The notes under the pieces: model-generated
Told to the model about the DNA's origin: nothing
What the model saw: the letters and a program-made list of their open reading frames with translations, nothing else
Database searches by the model: none
Source: Thalassobius vesicularis
GTDB taxonomy: Bacteria; Pseudomonadota; Alphaproteobacteria; Rhodobacterales; Rhodobacteraceae
Assembly (NCBI RefSeq): GCF_004799325.1
Contig: NZ_SSMD01000009.1
Location: 62,001-126,000 of the forward strand
Direction of reading: 5' to 3'
DNA length: 64,000 bases
Shown: piece by piece, positions 35,767-44,210 of the stretch
How positions within the stretch are numbered: position 1 is the stretch's first letter
Layout of the letters: each line of letters opens with the position of its first letter
Made by a program: the position numbers and the translations under genes

Positions 35767-37491
35767 CTATTTGAAGGCCATCGTTGCAAGCCAGATGCAG
35801 AGGATCGCCAGCAGGCCCGAGACGGTTTTCCAGAACCTCTCGGGGTCGCGTTCGGCGAGTGGTTTCTTGTGGCGCGTTTGGTAGCTGAGGCTGGGCGTGC
35901 GCAGGTAGGCGGCGAATTCCGACAGATGGGCGTGGCGGCGCGCAGGGTCGGGGTGGACTGCCTTGTGCAGCGCCTCGTCCAGCCAGTCGGGCATGGGATG
36001 GGCGTCGTCGCGGGCGTTGCGGTAGCGCAGGCGCATCCGGTCGCGGGCAGTGCGGACGCGCGACACCTGTGTGCCGTAGGGCAGGGTGCCGGTCAGCATT
36101 TCGTAGGCGATGACGCCGAGCGAGAAGAGCTCGGCCTTCCAGCTGACGGGTTCGTTGGCGAAATATTCCGGGGCGGTGTATTGCAACGTGCCCAGAATGC
36201 CTTCTTCCAGCGCGGGGGCGGTTTCTTGCACGCCGGCGACGTAGGTGGCGCCGTAGTCGATCAGTTTTACCACGCCGTCGCGGGTGATCATGATGTTTTC
36301 CGGTCGGATGTCCTGGTGCAGCATCTCGCGGCGGTGCAGGGCGCGCAGGCCCTGAATCACCTGTTCGATGATGTCGCGGACCTGTTCGAAATCGGGTTTG
36401 GGGTTGTCCTGCATCCATTGGCGCAGGGATTGCCCCTCGATGTAGTCGGTCACGACGTAGAGGCCGGTGCGCGTGCCGCTTGGCGGGGCGCTCATCAGGT
36501 GGGGCGAGGACAGGCGGCGCGCGATCCATTCTTCCATGACAAAGCGGCGCAGGGCGTCCTTGTCCTCGCGCAGGTCGGAGGAGGGGATTTTCAGCGCGAC
36601 CTTGGTGCCGTCCGGGGCCTTGGCCAGGTAGATGTACGAGCGGTGATTGCCGTGCAGTTGCCGCAGGATCGTGTGGCCGTCGATCTGCGCGCCGTCCGAG
36701 GGCAGGGACGGGATTGGCAGGCCGAACATGCCCGCGTCGAATTGCTGATCCGCCTGGGGCAGGGCGTCGATGCGCAGGATCTGGACGGTCAGGTTGTCGT
36801 TTGATCCGGCCTCTAGCGCGGCGTTCAGGATTTGGTGGGCGGTGGCGTCCAGATCATCGGATGCGGCAATCCATTGGGTCACCTGTTTGGGCTGCCAGAA
36901 GCCGTGCACCCCATCGGTGGTCAGCAGGAAGGTGTCGCCTAACTCGAGCGGGACCGCCTTATAGTCAATGTCCACCGCGTGTCCCACGCCAATGGCGCGG
37001 GACAACACGGTTTCGCCGCCTCCCAATGCGACCTGATGATCCTGGGTCAGGGGTTCCAGACTGGCGCCCGAGACGCGCCAGATGCGGCTGTCACCCACAT
37101 GGAAAAGATGCGCCGTGCGCGCCTTTACGATGAGGGCGGCGAGGGTGCAGACATGGCCGCGATCCGCGTCCGAAATGCCCGCATAGCCCGATTGCGCGTG
37201 CAGCCAGCTGTTGGTGGCGGCGATGACGCGGCTGGCCGAGGTTTTCACCGTCCAGGCGTCGGGCGTGGCGTAGTAGTCGGTCATCAGCGATTTCACGGCC
37301 GTTTCGGCGGCGATATGGCTGTAATCCGAGGTGGAAATCCCGTCCGCAATCGCCAGAACCGCGCCCTTCAGCGCCAATTGCTGACCCGAGGGAACAGAGG
37401 CGCCGTGGAAATCCTGATTGACCGGCTTCACCCCGGCCAGGCTGGCCTGTCCGATGCTGATCTGCAGCGTGGTCACGGTGTCTTTGGGCAT
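35767..37491 (-). CDS. Fused PP2C-type phosphatase and Ser/Thr protein kinase, C-terminal membrane anchor
   Basis: A 574-residue protein. Residues about 8-240 form a PP2C phosphatase with all metal motifs (AIADGIST, FHVGDSRIW, LTTDGVHGF, GSNDNLTV). Residues about 265-530 form a Hanks-type kinase with the ATP Lys in VALKIPS, an altered catalytic loop HQDIRPENI (RD-Lys replaced by Arg), DYG in place of DFG, and GTLQYTAPE. A hydrophobic segment (about 552-573) ends the protein, giving a tail-anchored membrane topology. The gene lies between a nitrite/formate transporter and cyanase. Regulation of nitrogen uptake is inference from position; substrates are unknown. Confidence 0.9.
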   Translation of the reverse strand: MPKDTVTTLQISIGQASLAGVKPVNQDFHGASVPSGQQLALKGAVLAIADGISTSDYSHIAAETAVKSLMTDYYATPDAWTVKTSASRVIAATNSWLHAQSGYAGISDADRGHVCTLAALIVKARTAHLFHVGDSRIWRVSGASLEPLTQDHQVALGGGETVLSRAIGVGHAVDIDYKAVPLELGDTFLLTTDGVHGFWQPKQVTQWIAASDDLDATAHQILNAALEAGSNDNLTVQILRIDALPQADQQFDAGMFGLPIPSLPSDGAQIDGHTILRQLHGNHRSYIYLAKAPDGTKVALKIPSSDLREDKDALRRFVMEEWIARRLSSPHLMSAPPSGTRTGLYVVTDYIEGQSLRQWMQDNPKPDFEQVRDIIEQVIQGLRALHRREMLHQDIRPENIMITRDGVVKLIDYGATYVAGVQETAPALEEGILGTLQYTAPEYFANEPVSWKAELFSLGVIAYEMLTGTLPYGTQVSRVRTARDRMRLRYRNARDDAHPMPDWLDEALHKAVHPDPARRHAHLSEFAAYLRTPSLSYQTRHKKPLAERDPERFWKTVSGLLAILCIWLATMAFK

Positions 37492-37503
37492 TGGCGTTCC
37501 GTC

Positions 37504-37538
37504 AAAGAGAAAGACCCCGCCTTGGCAAAGGCGGGGTC
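37504..37538 (-). terminator. Intrinsic terminator between the nitrite/formate transporter and kinase genes
   Basis: A perfect 11-bp stem, GACCCCGCCTT (37513-37523) and AAGGCGGGGTC (37528-37538), with a 4-nt loop. On the minus strand TTTCTCTTT follows. It starts 9 bp beyond the transporter stop and 12 bp before the kinase start region, so it should limit transcription into the kinase and cynS. Confidence 0.82.
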
Positions 37539-37547
37539 CGGGGCCGA

Positions 37548-38378
37548 TTATTCGGCGGGGGTTGCGATGCCGGCGTTGCGCTTCGGCGAGGTCTTGTAGT
37601 GGGTCGAGTAGATCATGCCGCCCACGAAGGTCAGGCCGCCAACCAGGTTGCCCAGAACCACGGGGATTTCGTTGTAGGCGAAGTAGTCGATCCAGGTGAA
37701 CTGACCGCCCAGCATGATGCCCGAGGGGAACAGGAACATGTTCACGATCGAGTGCTCGAAGCCCAGGTAGAAGAACACAAGGATCGGCATCCACATCGCC
37801 ATGATCTTGCCCGAGACAGAGTTTGACATCATCGCGGCGACAACACCGGTGGACACCATCCAGTTGCACATCACGGCGCGGATGAACACGGTCAGCATCC
37901 CCGAAGCGCCAGCGGCGGCGTAGCCAAGGGTCCGGGCCTCGCCGATCTTGCCGATCTTCTGGCCGATCTCGTTGGGTTCGGTCGAAAAGCCCATCGTAAA
38001 GATGATGGCCATGAACACGGCGGTGGTCAGCGCGCCTGCGAAGTTGCCGAAGAAAACCAGCGTCCAGTTGCGGAACACGCCGTTCCAGGTGCAGCCGGGG
38101 CGTTTGGCGATCACGGCCAGCGGGGCCAGGGTGAACACGCCGGTCAGCAGGTCAAAGCCCATCAGGTACAGCATGCAGAACCCGACCGGGAACAGCAGCG
38201 AGGCAACCAGGAAGTTGCCAGTATTGACGGCGATGGTGACGGCGAAGGCCGCGGCCAGTGCCAGGATGGCGCCAGCCATGTAGGCGCGGATGAGGGTGTC
38301 CTTGGTGGACATCATGATCTTGGATTCACCGGCCTCGATCATCTTGGCGGCAAATTCTGCGGGCTGTACGTAAGCCAT
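37548..38378 (-). CDS. Formate/nitrite transporter family channel (NirC-like)
   Basis: A 276-residue inner-membrane protein of the FNT family with six transmembrane segments. Family motifs are GFCMLYLMGFDLLTGVF, the GNFAGAL loop, AVMCNWMV and GFEHSIVNMFLFPSG, where the central His gates anion passage. Position after nirBD indicates nitrite uptake or export. I chose the MAYVQP start; a 12-codon extension upstream overlaps the nirD end region. A terminator follows directly. Confidence 0.93.
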   Translation of the reverse strand: MAYVQPAEFAAKMIEAGESKIMMSTKDTLIRAYMAGAILALAAAFAVTIAVNTGNFLVASLLFPVGFCMLYLMGFDLLTGVFTLAPLAVIAKRPGCTWNGVFRNWTLVFFGNFAGALTTAVFMAIIFTMGFSTEPNEIGQKIGKIGEARTLGYAAAGASGMLTVFIRAVMCNWMVSTGVVAAMMSNSVSGKIMAMWMPILVFFYLGFEHSIVNMFLFPSGIMLGGQFTWIDYFAYNEIPVVLGNLVGGLTFVGGMIYSTHYKTSPKRNAGIATPAE

Positions 38379-38403
38379 GAGTGTCTGTCCCTTGTTGTTG
38401 GAT

Positions 38404-38724
38404 TTAGAGGCCAAGCAGAACGGTTTGCCCGTCCAGCTTCACCGGGAAGGTCAGCGTTTCGCCTTTGTCAGCGCCTTGTGCGGTGCCGGTTTCCAGCGAG
38501 ATGACCCAGTTGTGGAGCGGGCAGGTGACACATCCGTCGTGCACGATGCCGTTGCTCAGGGGCCCGTTCTTGTGCGGGCATTTATCCTCCAGCGCGAACA
38601 CGCGGTCGTCGCTGGTGCGGAAGATGGCGATGGTCATGTCGCCGTTCTTGACGCAGCGCGCACCCTGGCGCGGGATGTCGGACAGTTGCCCCACGGCAAC
38701 CCAGTTCGTTGCGACCATGTTCAT
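38404..38724 (-). CDS. nirD: Nitrite reductase (NADH) small subunit NirD, Rieske-type
   Basis: A 106-residue protein with a full set of Rieske ligands, C49-P-H51 and C68-P-L-H71, for one [2Fe-2S] cluster. It partners NirB in cytoplasmic assimilatory nitrite reduction. Its ATG overlaps the nirB stop (ATGA), giving 1:1 coupled translation. Confidence 0.95.
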   Translation of the reverse strand: MNMVATNWVAVGQLSDIPRQGARCVKNGDMTIAIFRTSDDRVFALEDKCPHKNGPLSNGIVHDGCVTCPLHNWVISLETGTAQGADKGETLTFPVKLDGQTVLLGL

Positions 38725-41168
38725 TCGGCGGCCTCCAGTTTGACGGTTGCGAGGGGGGCAAATTCATGCGCGTCCTTGCCCGAGACGAACTCGGCCCAGG
38801 GATCGACTTGCGCGAATTTCTGGGAGTAGACGAAACGCTCGTAATAGGCGGCGCGCTGTTCCAGGTCGTCGTAGATGACTTCCTTGATGTGGTCGTAACC
38901 CACGCGGTCGGCCCATTTGTAGATCCGCTCCAGGTAGAAGCCCTGTTCGCGGTACATCTGGGTCAGGGCGCAGATGGTCTCGATGGTTTCCTGTTCGGTG
39001 GCGACCTTGCCCAGCAGGGTGGTGCCCTGGATGTGCAGGCCCGCCGCGCCGCCGTAGACGATCTCGTAGCCGCTATCGACGCAGATCACGCCGATGTCCT
39101 TGCAGGTGGATTCCGCGCAGTTGCGGGGGCAGCCGGTGACGGCGAGTTTGAGTTTCGCGGGCGACCACGAGCCCCACAGCGCCTTTTCCAGCTTGATGCC
39201 CAGACCGGTCGAGTCCTGCGTGCCAAAGCGGCACCAGTCGGTTCCGACGCAGGTTTTCACTGTGCGCAGACCTTTGGAGTAGGCCGCGCCTGAGATCATG
39301 CCCGCCTTGTTCAGGTCGGCCCAGACCGGCAGCAGGTCTTCTTTCTTGACGCCCAGCAGGTCGATACGCTGGCCGCCGGTGACCTTGACGGTGGGGATGT
39401 CGTACTTGTCGGCCACATCGGCGATGGCGCGCAGCTCGTCCGGGGTGGTGATGCCGCCGAACATGCGCGGGACCACGGAGTAAGTGCCGTCCTTCTGGAT
39501 GTTGGCGTGGACGCGTTCGTTGATGAAGCGCGACTGCTGGTCATCCACGTATTCACCCGGCCAATCGCAGACCAGGTAGTAGTTCAGCGCTGGGCGGCAC
39601 TTGGCGCAACCTTCGGGGGTGGACCATTCCAGTTCCTGCATCACGGCGGGGATGGATTTCAGGCCCTTCGCCTTGATCAGGCGGCGCACGTCGCCGTGGC
39701 TGTGGGTGGTGCAGGGGCACATGCCGGCTGCGGCGGGGATGACAAAGCTGTCGCCCAGCGTCAGGCTCATCACGCCCTCGACCAGCCCGGTGCAGGTCCC
39801 GCATGAGGCGGATGCCTTGGTATGGGCGCGGACCTCGGCCAGGGTGGTCAGGCCCTTGTCCTTGATCGCGGCCATGATCTGGCCCTTCGAGATGCCGTTG
39901 CAGCCGCAGATTTCCGCGTCATCCGACAGGCCAGCGATGGCGGCCAGCGGATCGGCGGCACCGCCGCCCTGATAGGCCTGACCGAAGATCAGCGTGGCGC
40001 GCATCTCTTCGATGTCCTCGCCGGATTTCAGCATCTCGTTGTACCAGGCGCCATCTGCCACATCGCCGTACAGCACCGCGCCGATCACCTTGTTGTCTTT
40101 CAGGATCACGCGCTTGTAGGTGCCGCGCATGGCGTCGCGCAGGACGATATCCTCGCGGTCCGGGCCTTCGGCGAAATCACCGACCGAGTACAGATCGCAG
40201 CCGGTCACCTTCAGCTTGGTCGGGGTCTCGGCGTGTTTGAACTCGGCGTCGGATGCACCGGCCAGATGCGCAGCCGCGACGCGGGCCATCTGGTAGAGCG
40301 GCGCGACCAGACCGTAGACCATGCCGCCCACCTCGACGCATTCGCCGACCGAGTAGATCGCCGGGTCCGAGGTTTTCATCGTCGAGTCGGTGACGATGCC
40401 GCGGTTGACCGCGAGCCCGCATTCTGCGGCGACCTGGGTGTTGGGCTTGATGCCCACGGCCATCACCACCAGCGAGGCGTCGATGATCGTGCCATCGGCC
40501 AGTTCCACGCCCTCGACCTTGTCGGAGCCCAGGATCTGCTTGGTGTTGGCTTCGGTCAGCACTTCGATACCGCGGCCTTCCAGCTCGCGCTTCAGCAGGT
40601 AGCCGGCGGCGGGGTCCAGCTGGCGCTCCATCAGCGAGGGCATCAGGTGGATGACGGTCACGTCCATGCCGCGCATCTTCAGGCCAGCGGCCGCTTCCAG
40701 ACCCAGCAGGCCGCCGCCGATGACAACGGCACGGCCGCCTTTCTTGACCGCTTCCAGCATGCCGTCCACGTCGTTCAGATCGCGGTAGGCCAGCACGCCC
40801 GGCAGCTTGTGACCCGGCACCGGAATGATGAACGGGTTCGAGCCGGTGGCGATGACCAGCTTGTCATACTGGGCGGTGATGCCACCCTCGCTGGTCACGG
40901 TGCGCATGTCGCGGTCGATCTTGGTGACCTTCTGGCCCTTGTGCAGGGTGATGCCGTGATCGGCGTACCAGGCGTCGCCGTGGATGATGATATCCTCGAA
41001 CGTCTTTTCGCCCGACAGAACCGGCGACAGCATGATGCGGTCATAGTTCACGCGGGGTTCGGCGTTGAAGATGGTGACTTCGTACTGGTCGGTCAGGTCG
41101 AACAGATGCTCCAGCATCCGGCCGGGGGCCATACCATTACCAACAATGACGAGACGTTTCTTGGGCAT
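38721..41168 (-). CDS. nirB: Nitrite reductase (NAD(P)H) large subunit NirB
   Basis: An 815-residue cytoplasmic enzyme reducing nitrite to ammonium. Domains in order are: FAD/NAD(P)H reductase (about 1-330, starting RLVIVGNGMAPGRML); BFD-like [2Fe-2S] region with CGCNG and CGTCTGLV (about 420-490); nitrite/sulfite reductase ferredoxin-like half domain; and the sirohaem-[4Fe-4S] domain with C640-x5-C646 and C680-x3-C684. I chose the MPKKRL start; upstream in-frame codons fall in a structured leader. It heads a nirB-nirD-transporter cluster. Neither a nitrate reductase nor a sirohaem synthase gene is present here. Confidence 0.97.
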   Translation of the reverse strand: MPKKRLVIVGNGMAPGRMLEHLFDLTDQYEVTIFNAEPRVNYDRIMLSPVLSGEKTFEDIIIHGDAWYADHGITLHKGQKVTKIDRDMRTVTSEGGITAQYDKLVIATGSNPFIIPVPGHKLPGVLAYRDLNDVDGMLEAVKKGGRAVVIGGGLLGLEAAAGLKMRGMDVTVIHLMPSLMERQLDPAAGYLLKRELEGRGIEVLTEANTKQILGSDKVEGVELADGTIIDASLVVMAVGIKPNTQVAAECGLAVNRGIVTDSTMKTSDPAIYSVGECVEVGGMVYGLVAPLYQMARVAAAHLAGASDAEFKHAETPTKLKVTGCDLYSVGDFAEGPDREDIVLRDAMRGTYKRVILKDNKVIGAVLYGDVADGAWYNEMLKSGEDIEEMRATLIFGQAYQGGGAADPLAAIAGLSDDAEICGCNGISKGQIMAAIKDKGLTTLAEVRAHTKASASCGTCTGLVEGVMSLTLGDSFVIPAAAGMCPCTTHSHGDVRRLIKAKGLKSIPAVMQELEWSTPEGCAKCRPALNYYLVCDWPGEYVDDQQSRFINERVHANIQKDGTYSVVPRMFGGITTPDELRAIADVADKYDIPTVKVTGGQRIDLLGVKKEDLLPVWADLNKAGMISGAAYSKGLRTVKTCVGTDWCRFGTQDSTGLGIKLEKALWGSWSPAKLKLAVTGCPRNCAESTCKDIGVICVDSGYEIVYGGAAGLHIQGTTLLGKVATEQETIETICALTQMYREQGFYLERIYKWADRVGYDHIKEVIYDDLEQRAAYYERFVYSQKFAQVDPWAEFVSGKDAHEFAPLATVKLEAAE

Positions 41169-41635
41169 TTTCGGCGCTCCATCGTCGCAAGAGTCGTGTG
41201 ACTCGTGGTTGCAGTGAGTGAAGTGCAGCGCCGTTGCCGCGGTGATCCGGTGGTTGGGATCAAGAGCCTTGGACACATCTTTGCGTCCGGGGCAGGGATT
41301 GAAGACATCCTATGTTCAAGGGGGTGGCCGCTTTCAAGTCCGCGCGCGCTGCGGCGCGGCATTTTCCGGGGTTGGACCCGGAATTGCCCCTGCATTGCCA
41401 GTTTTTTCAGCACAGATTGCCTGCGTCTGGCTGGGGCGGCCCCCGTGCGCGGTGCTTTTGTTGTGCTCGCCGGGCAATCGCCGCGCCGTGACGGTCCAGC
41501 GGGGCACCGAAAGCCTTGATTGCGTGCAATTATCGGTCGAATCGGGCCGAAATTGGCGGCCAAACGGGCTAGGCAGCGATTCGCCGATCTGTTATCCTGA
41601 CCGCAATAAAAAGATAAACGGCAGGCATACGGGCA
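41169..41635. promoter_or_regulatory. 467-bp divergent region upstream of nirB and the Hint-domain gene
   Basis: I see no convincing gene here. On the nirB side there are several dyads: GAGTC-N4-GACTC (41191-41204), TGATCC-N8-GGATCA (41243-41262), TTGAA...TTCAA with inner ACAT/ATGT (41299-41319) and TTCCGGG-N6-CCCGGAA (41364-41383). These could form RNA hairpins in the nirB leader or be operators. No clear -35/-10 pair was found. Confidence 0.5.
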
Positions 41636-42694
41636 ATGGGAACGGGCTATTCAGGCACGTTCGTCATTTCTTGGTCGCAAACAGAACTGGACGGCTTGCG
41701 GGCCGCCTCTGTCAGTCAACTGGCCGTCGGGGCCATGTGGACCTGGCACGGAGAGGCGCTGCGCGTGGACGGCCGCAACGACCTGTTGCGCCTGGAGAAT
41801 GCGGACGGAGAGGAGACCCTGCGCAAAAGCGCGGCGCGCATGGTGGCGCGTCTCGTCGGCATGGCGATGTCCGACAAGCGCGACCAGCCTGCCGATGCCC
41901 GCCCGCTGCGTGACCGCTATTTTATCGTCACGGACGGCAAACGCTCTTACACGGTTACCCTGATCGACCCGGATACCGGCGGCGCGCCCTTGGCGATGTT
42001 CGTCGGCGAGGCCCCGCCGCAACGGCGCGAGCTGTGGATCGTGCACACCGCCCTGCGCCCCGATGACGGGGCCGAGGTGTTCGACACCCGGCGTGGCGTG
42101 ATCTGTTTCACCCCCGGCACCCGGATCGACACGCCCGACGGCCCCCGACTGGTCGAGGATCTGCGCGAAGGTGACAAGGTGCAGACCGAGGACAGCGGTG
42201 CTCAGGAAGTCCAGTGGGTCGGCCAGCGCCGCATGACCGGCGCACGTCTCTATACCATGCCCTACCTGCGCCCGATCCGCATCCGCGCCGGGGCCTTTGG
42301 CTTCGACCGCCCGGATCAGGAACTCTTGGTCTCGCCCGATCACCGGATGCTGCTGAAAGGGGCTGCCGCGCGCGCACTGTTCAACACGCCCGAGGTTCTG
42401 GTCGCCGCGCGCGATCTGGTGAACGGCCATACGGTGAACGTGGATCTGGGCCTGCGCGAAGTGACCTATATCCACCTGCTGCTGCCCGACCACCACGTCA
42501 TCCGCGCCAACGGGCTGGAGACCGAAAGCTTCCACCCCGCCAGCGCCCACTTTGACGCGCTGGAGGATAGCGACCGGATGCGCCTGCAATCGGTTCGCCC
42601 CGACGTGGCCGGCGACCCTGCGACATATGGCGATTACGCCCGTCGCACCCTGTCGCGCTCTGAGGCGGCCATCCTCATGCACGAGCTGGCCTGA
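41636..42694 (+). CDS. Hint (Hedgehog/intein) domain-containing protein
   Basis: A 352-residue protein. The N-terminal 150 residues have no recognisable family. Residues about 156-300 are a Hint domain of the type common in Rhodobacterales, starting at the junction Cys in VICFTPGTRIDTPDG and including VEDLREGDKVQT, VSPDHRML and TYIHLLLPDHHVIRANGLETESF. In true inteins this fold cleaves or splices peptide bonds. No C-extein follows, so auto-cleavage or a structural role is possible. The gene stands alone between nirB and rpsD. Confidence 0.85.
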   Translation: MGTGYSGTFVISWSQTELDGLRAASVSQLAVGAMWTWHGEALRVDGRNDLLRLENADGEETLRKSAARMVARLVGMAMSDKRDQPADARPLRDRYFIVTDGKRSYTVTLIDPDTGGAPLAMFVGEAPPQRRELWIVHTALRPDDGAEVFDTRRGVICFTPGTRIDTPDGPRLVEDLREGDKVQTEDSGAQEVQWVGQRRMTGARLYTMPYLRPIRIRAGAFGFDRPDQELLVSPDHRMLLKGAAARALFNTPEVLVAARDLVNGHTVNVDLGLREVTYIHLLLPDHHVIRANGLETESFHPASAHFDALEDSDRMRLQSVRPDVAGDPATYGDYARRTLSRSEAAILMHELA

Positions 42695-42700
42695 GCCCTG

Positions 42701-42728
42701 TTGACTCCCCCTATAATCCGTCTATAAG
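42701..42728 (+). promoter_or_regulatory. Sigma-70-type promoter of rpsD
   Basis: TTGACT (42701-42706) and TATAAG (42723-42728) are separated by 16 bp. A second TATAAT lies at 42712 but is too close to the -35. This is the best promoter match in the window and points at rpsD. Confidence 0.75.
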
Positions 42729-42734
42729 CGCGGC

Positions 42735-42845
42735 TTCATTGGTGTTGGTGGCCCCCGCAAGGGACAGCCTGTCATGTCGCAAGGCAAGAGGACAACGCCC
42801 TTCATAGTGGCCCGCAGGGCCTCGACCCAAAGAAGGAGATCAGCC
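42735..42845 (+). other. 5' leader of rpsD, about 110 nt
   Basis: It contains the hairpin GGCCC-GCA-GGGCC (42809-42821) followed by the ribosome site AAGGAGA (42832-42838). Ribosomal protein S4 represses its own operon through leader RNA in other bacteria. Whether this leader does so is inference. Confidence 0.4.
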
Positions 42846-43466
42846 GTGACCAAACGCACGTCTGCCAAGTACAAAATCGACCGCCGCATGGGCGAAAACA
42901 TCTGGGGCCGCCCCAAGTCGCCCGTCAACCGCCGCGAATACGGCCCCGGCCAGCACGGCCAGCGCCGTAAGGGCAAACTGTCGGATTTCGGCACCCAGCT
43001 GCGCGCCAAGCAGAAGCTGAAAGGCTACTACGGCGACCTGACCGAGAAGCAGTTCCGCCGCATCTACGGCGAAGCCGAGCGCGTCAAGGGCGACACCGGT
43101 GAAAACCTGATCGGCCTGCTGGAGCGCCGCCTGGACGCCGTCGTCTACCGCGCCAAGTTCGTTGCAACCGTGTTCGCTGCGCGTCAGTTCGTGAACCACG
43201 GCCACGTGCTGGTCAACGGCAACCCGGTGAACATCCCCTCGTACCGCGTGAAAGAGGGTGACGTGATCGAAGTCCGCGCCAAGTCCAAGCAGATGACCGT
43301 TCTGCTGGAAGCCGTCGCTCTGCCCGAGCGCGATGTGCCGGATTACATCGAAGCCGACCATTCGAAAATGACCGCCAAATTCGTGCGCACCCCGGGCCTG
43401 TCGGACGTTCCGTACCCGGTGATGATGGAGCCGAACCTGGTCGTGGAATTCTACGCGAAGAACTAA
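42846..43466 (+). CDS. rpsD: 30S ribosomal protein S4
   Basis: A 206-residue primary 16S rRNA-binding protein. The start is GTG ([13 protein letters not shown] follows) with AAGGAGA 7 bp upstream; an earlier in-frame ATG would add 24 unrelated residues. The S4 domain is seen in [14 protein letters not shown] and [22 protein letters not shown]. It is monocistronic with its own promoter and terminator. Confidence 0.98.
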   Translation: MTKRTSAKYKIDRRMGENIWGRPKSPVNRREYGPGQHGQRRKGKLSDFGTQLRAKQKLKGYYGDLTEKQFRRIYGEAERVKGDTGENLIGLLERRLDAVVYRAKFVATVFAARQFVNHGHVLVNGNPVNIPSYRVKEGDVIEVRAKSKQMTVLLEAVALPERDVPDYIEADHSKMTAKFVRTPGLSDVPYPVMMEPNLVVEFYAKN

Positions 43467-43500
43467 GGGTTCTTCGCCGAAATCCGCAAGTTTCGGAAGA

Positions 43501-43534
43501 CCCGTCGCACGATGCCTCGTGCGGCGGGTTTTTT
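43501..43534 (+). terminator. Rho-independent terminator of rpsD
   Basis: A 12-bp stem (43501-43512 with 43517-43528, one G-T pair), a 4-nt loop and six T. Confidence 0.92.
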
Positions 43535-43583
43535 CATGCACAAAGGACACCCCGCGGCGCTGCCCGCCAATCTGGACACTGAC

Positions 43584-44114
43584 ATGAGCACCAAACCCGC
43601 GATTGAACGGAAATTCGAACAGGGGCTGTTTGCCTCGCGCTGGCTGATGGCCCCGATGTATCTGGGGCTGGTGGTCAGCCTTGGCATGCTGACGATCGTT
43701 TTCTGCCGCGAGCTGATCTACTACGCCCCGCAGGTTCTTAGCATGACCGCCGACAAGGCGATCCTTGTGATCCTGACCCTGATCGACCTGTCTCTTGCGG
43801 CCAACCTGCTGCTGATCGTGCTGTTTTCGGGCTACGAAAACTTCGTCTCGAAACTGGACATCGATGATGGCGGCGACCGGCCCAGCTGGATGGGCACCGT
43901 CGATTTCGGTGGGCTGAAGATGAAGCTGATCGCCTCGATCGTGGCAATCTCTGCGATCCACCTGCTGAAGCAGTTCATGGAGATCGGCAAATCCTCCAAG
44001 CCGCTGGATCAGGACTCGTTGTTTTGGCTGGTGGTGATCCACATGGTTTTCGTGGCCTCGGGCGTGCTGATGGCGGCGATGGACTGGATCGTGTCCCGCT
44101 CAAAGAAGTACTGA
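43584..44114 (+). CDS. YqhA/UPF0114 family membrane protein
   Basis: A 176-residue inner-membrane protein with about four transmembrane segments. The start region MSTKPAIERKFEQGLFASRW and the later FSGYENFVSKLD and FGGLKMKLIASIVAISAI blocks are characteristic of UPF0114. Function unknown. An alternative upstream ATG at 43536 lies beside the rpsD terminator and is unlikely. It is followed by hisC on the same strand, 96 bp away. Confidence 0.88.
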   Translation: MSTKPAIERKFEQGLFASRWLMAPMYLGLVVSLGMLTIVFCRELIYYAPQVLSMTADKAILVILTLIDLSLAANLLLIVLFSGYENFVSKLDIDDGGDRPSWMGTVDFGGLKMKLIASIVAISAIHLLKQFMEIGKSSKPLDQDSLFWLVVIHMVFVASGVLMAAMDWIVSRSKKY

Positions 44115-44210
44115 GGGCACACTGCCCGCACATTGCGTTTCAATCACGGGTTTGACGCTTTCCATGCCCTTTCTGGGTTTGTAAGGAAAGATACCCAAGG
44201 AGACACCAAA

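Noticed and set aside
41381-41400. Sigma-54 promoter for nirB on the minus strand
   Set aside because: GG and GC are spaced by 10 bp, but the -12 element reads GGGCA instead of TTGCA and it lies over 200 bp from nirB. Too weak.
41516-41529. FNR box near the Hint-domain gene (TTGATTGCGTGCAA)
   Set aside because: Only 8 of 10 bases and asymmetric. The position suits neither nirB nor the downstream gene clearly.
41218-41913. Open frame upstream of and overlapping the Hint-domain gene
   Set aside because: Its sequence is Arg/Gly-rich, without motifs, and it overlaps the start of a clear gene in another frame.
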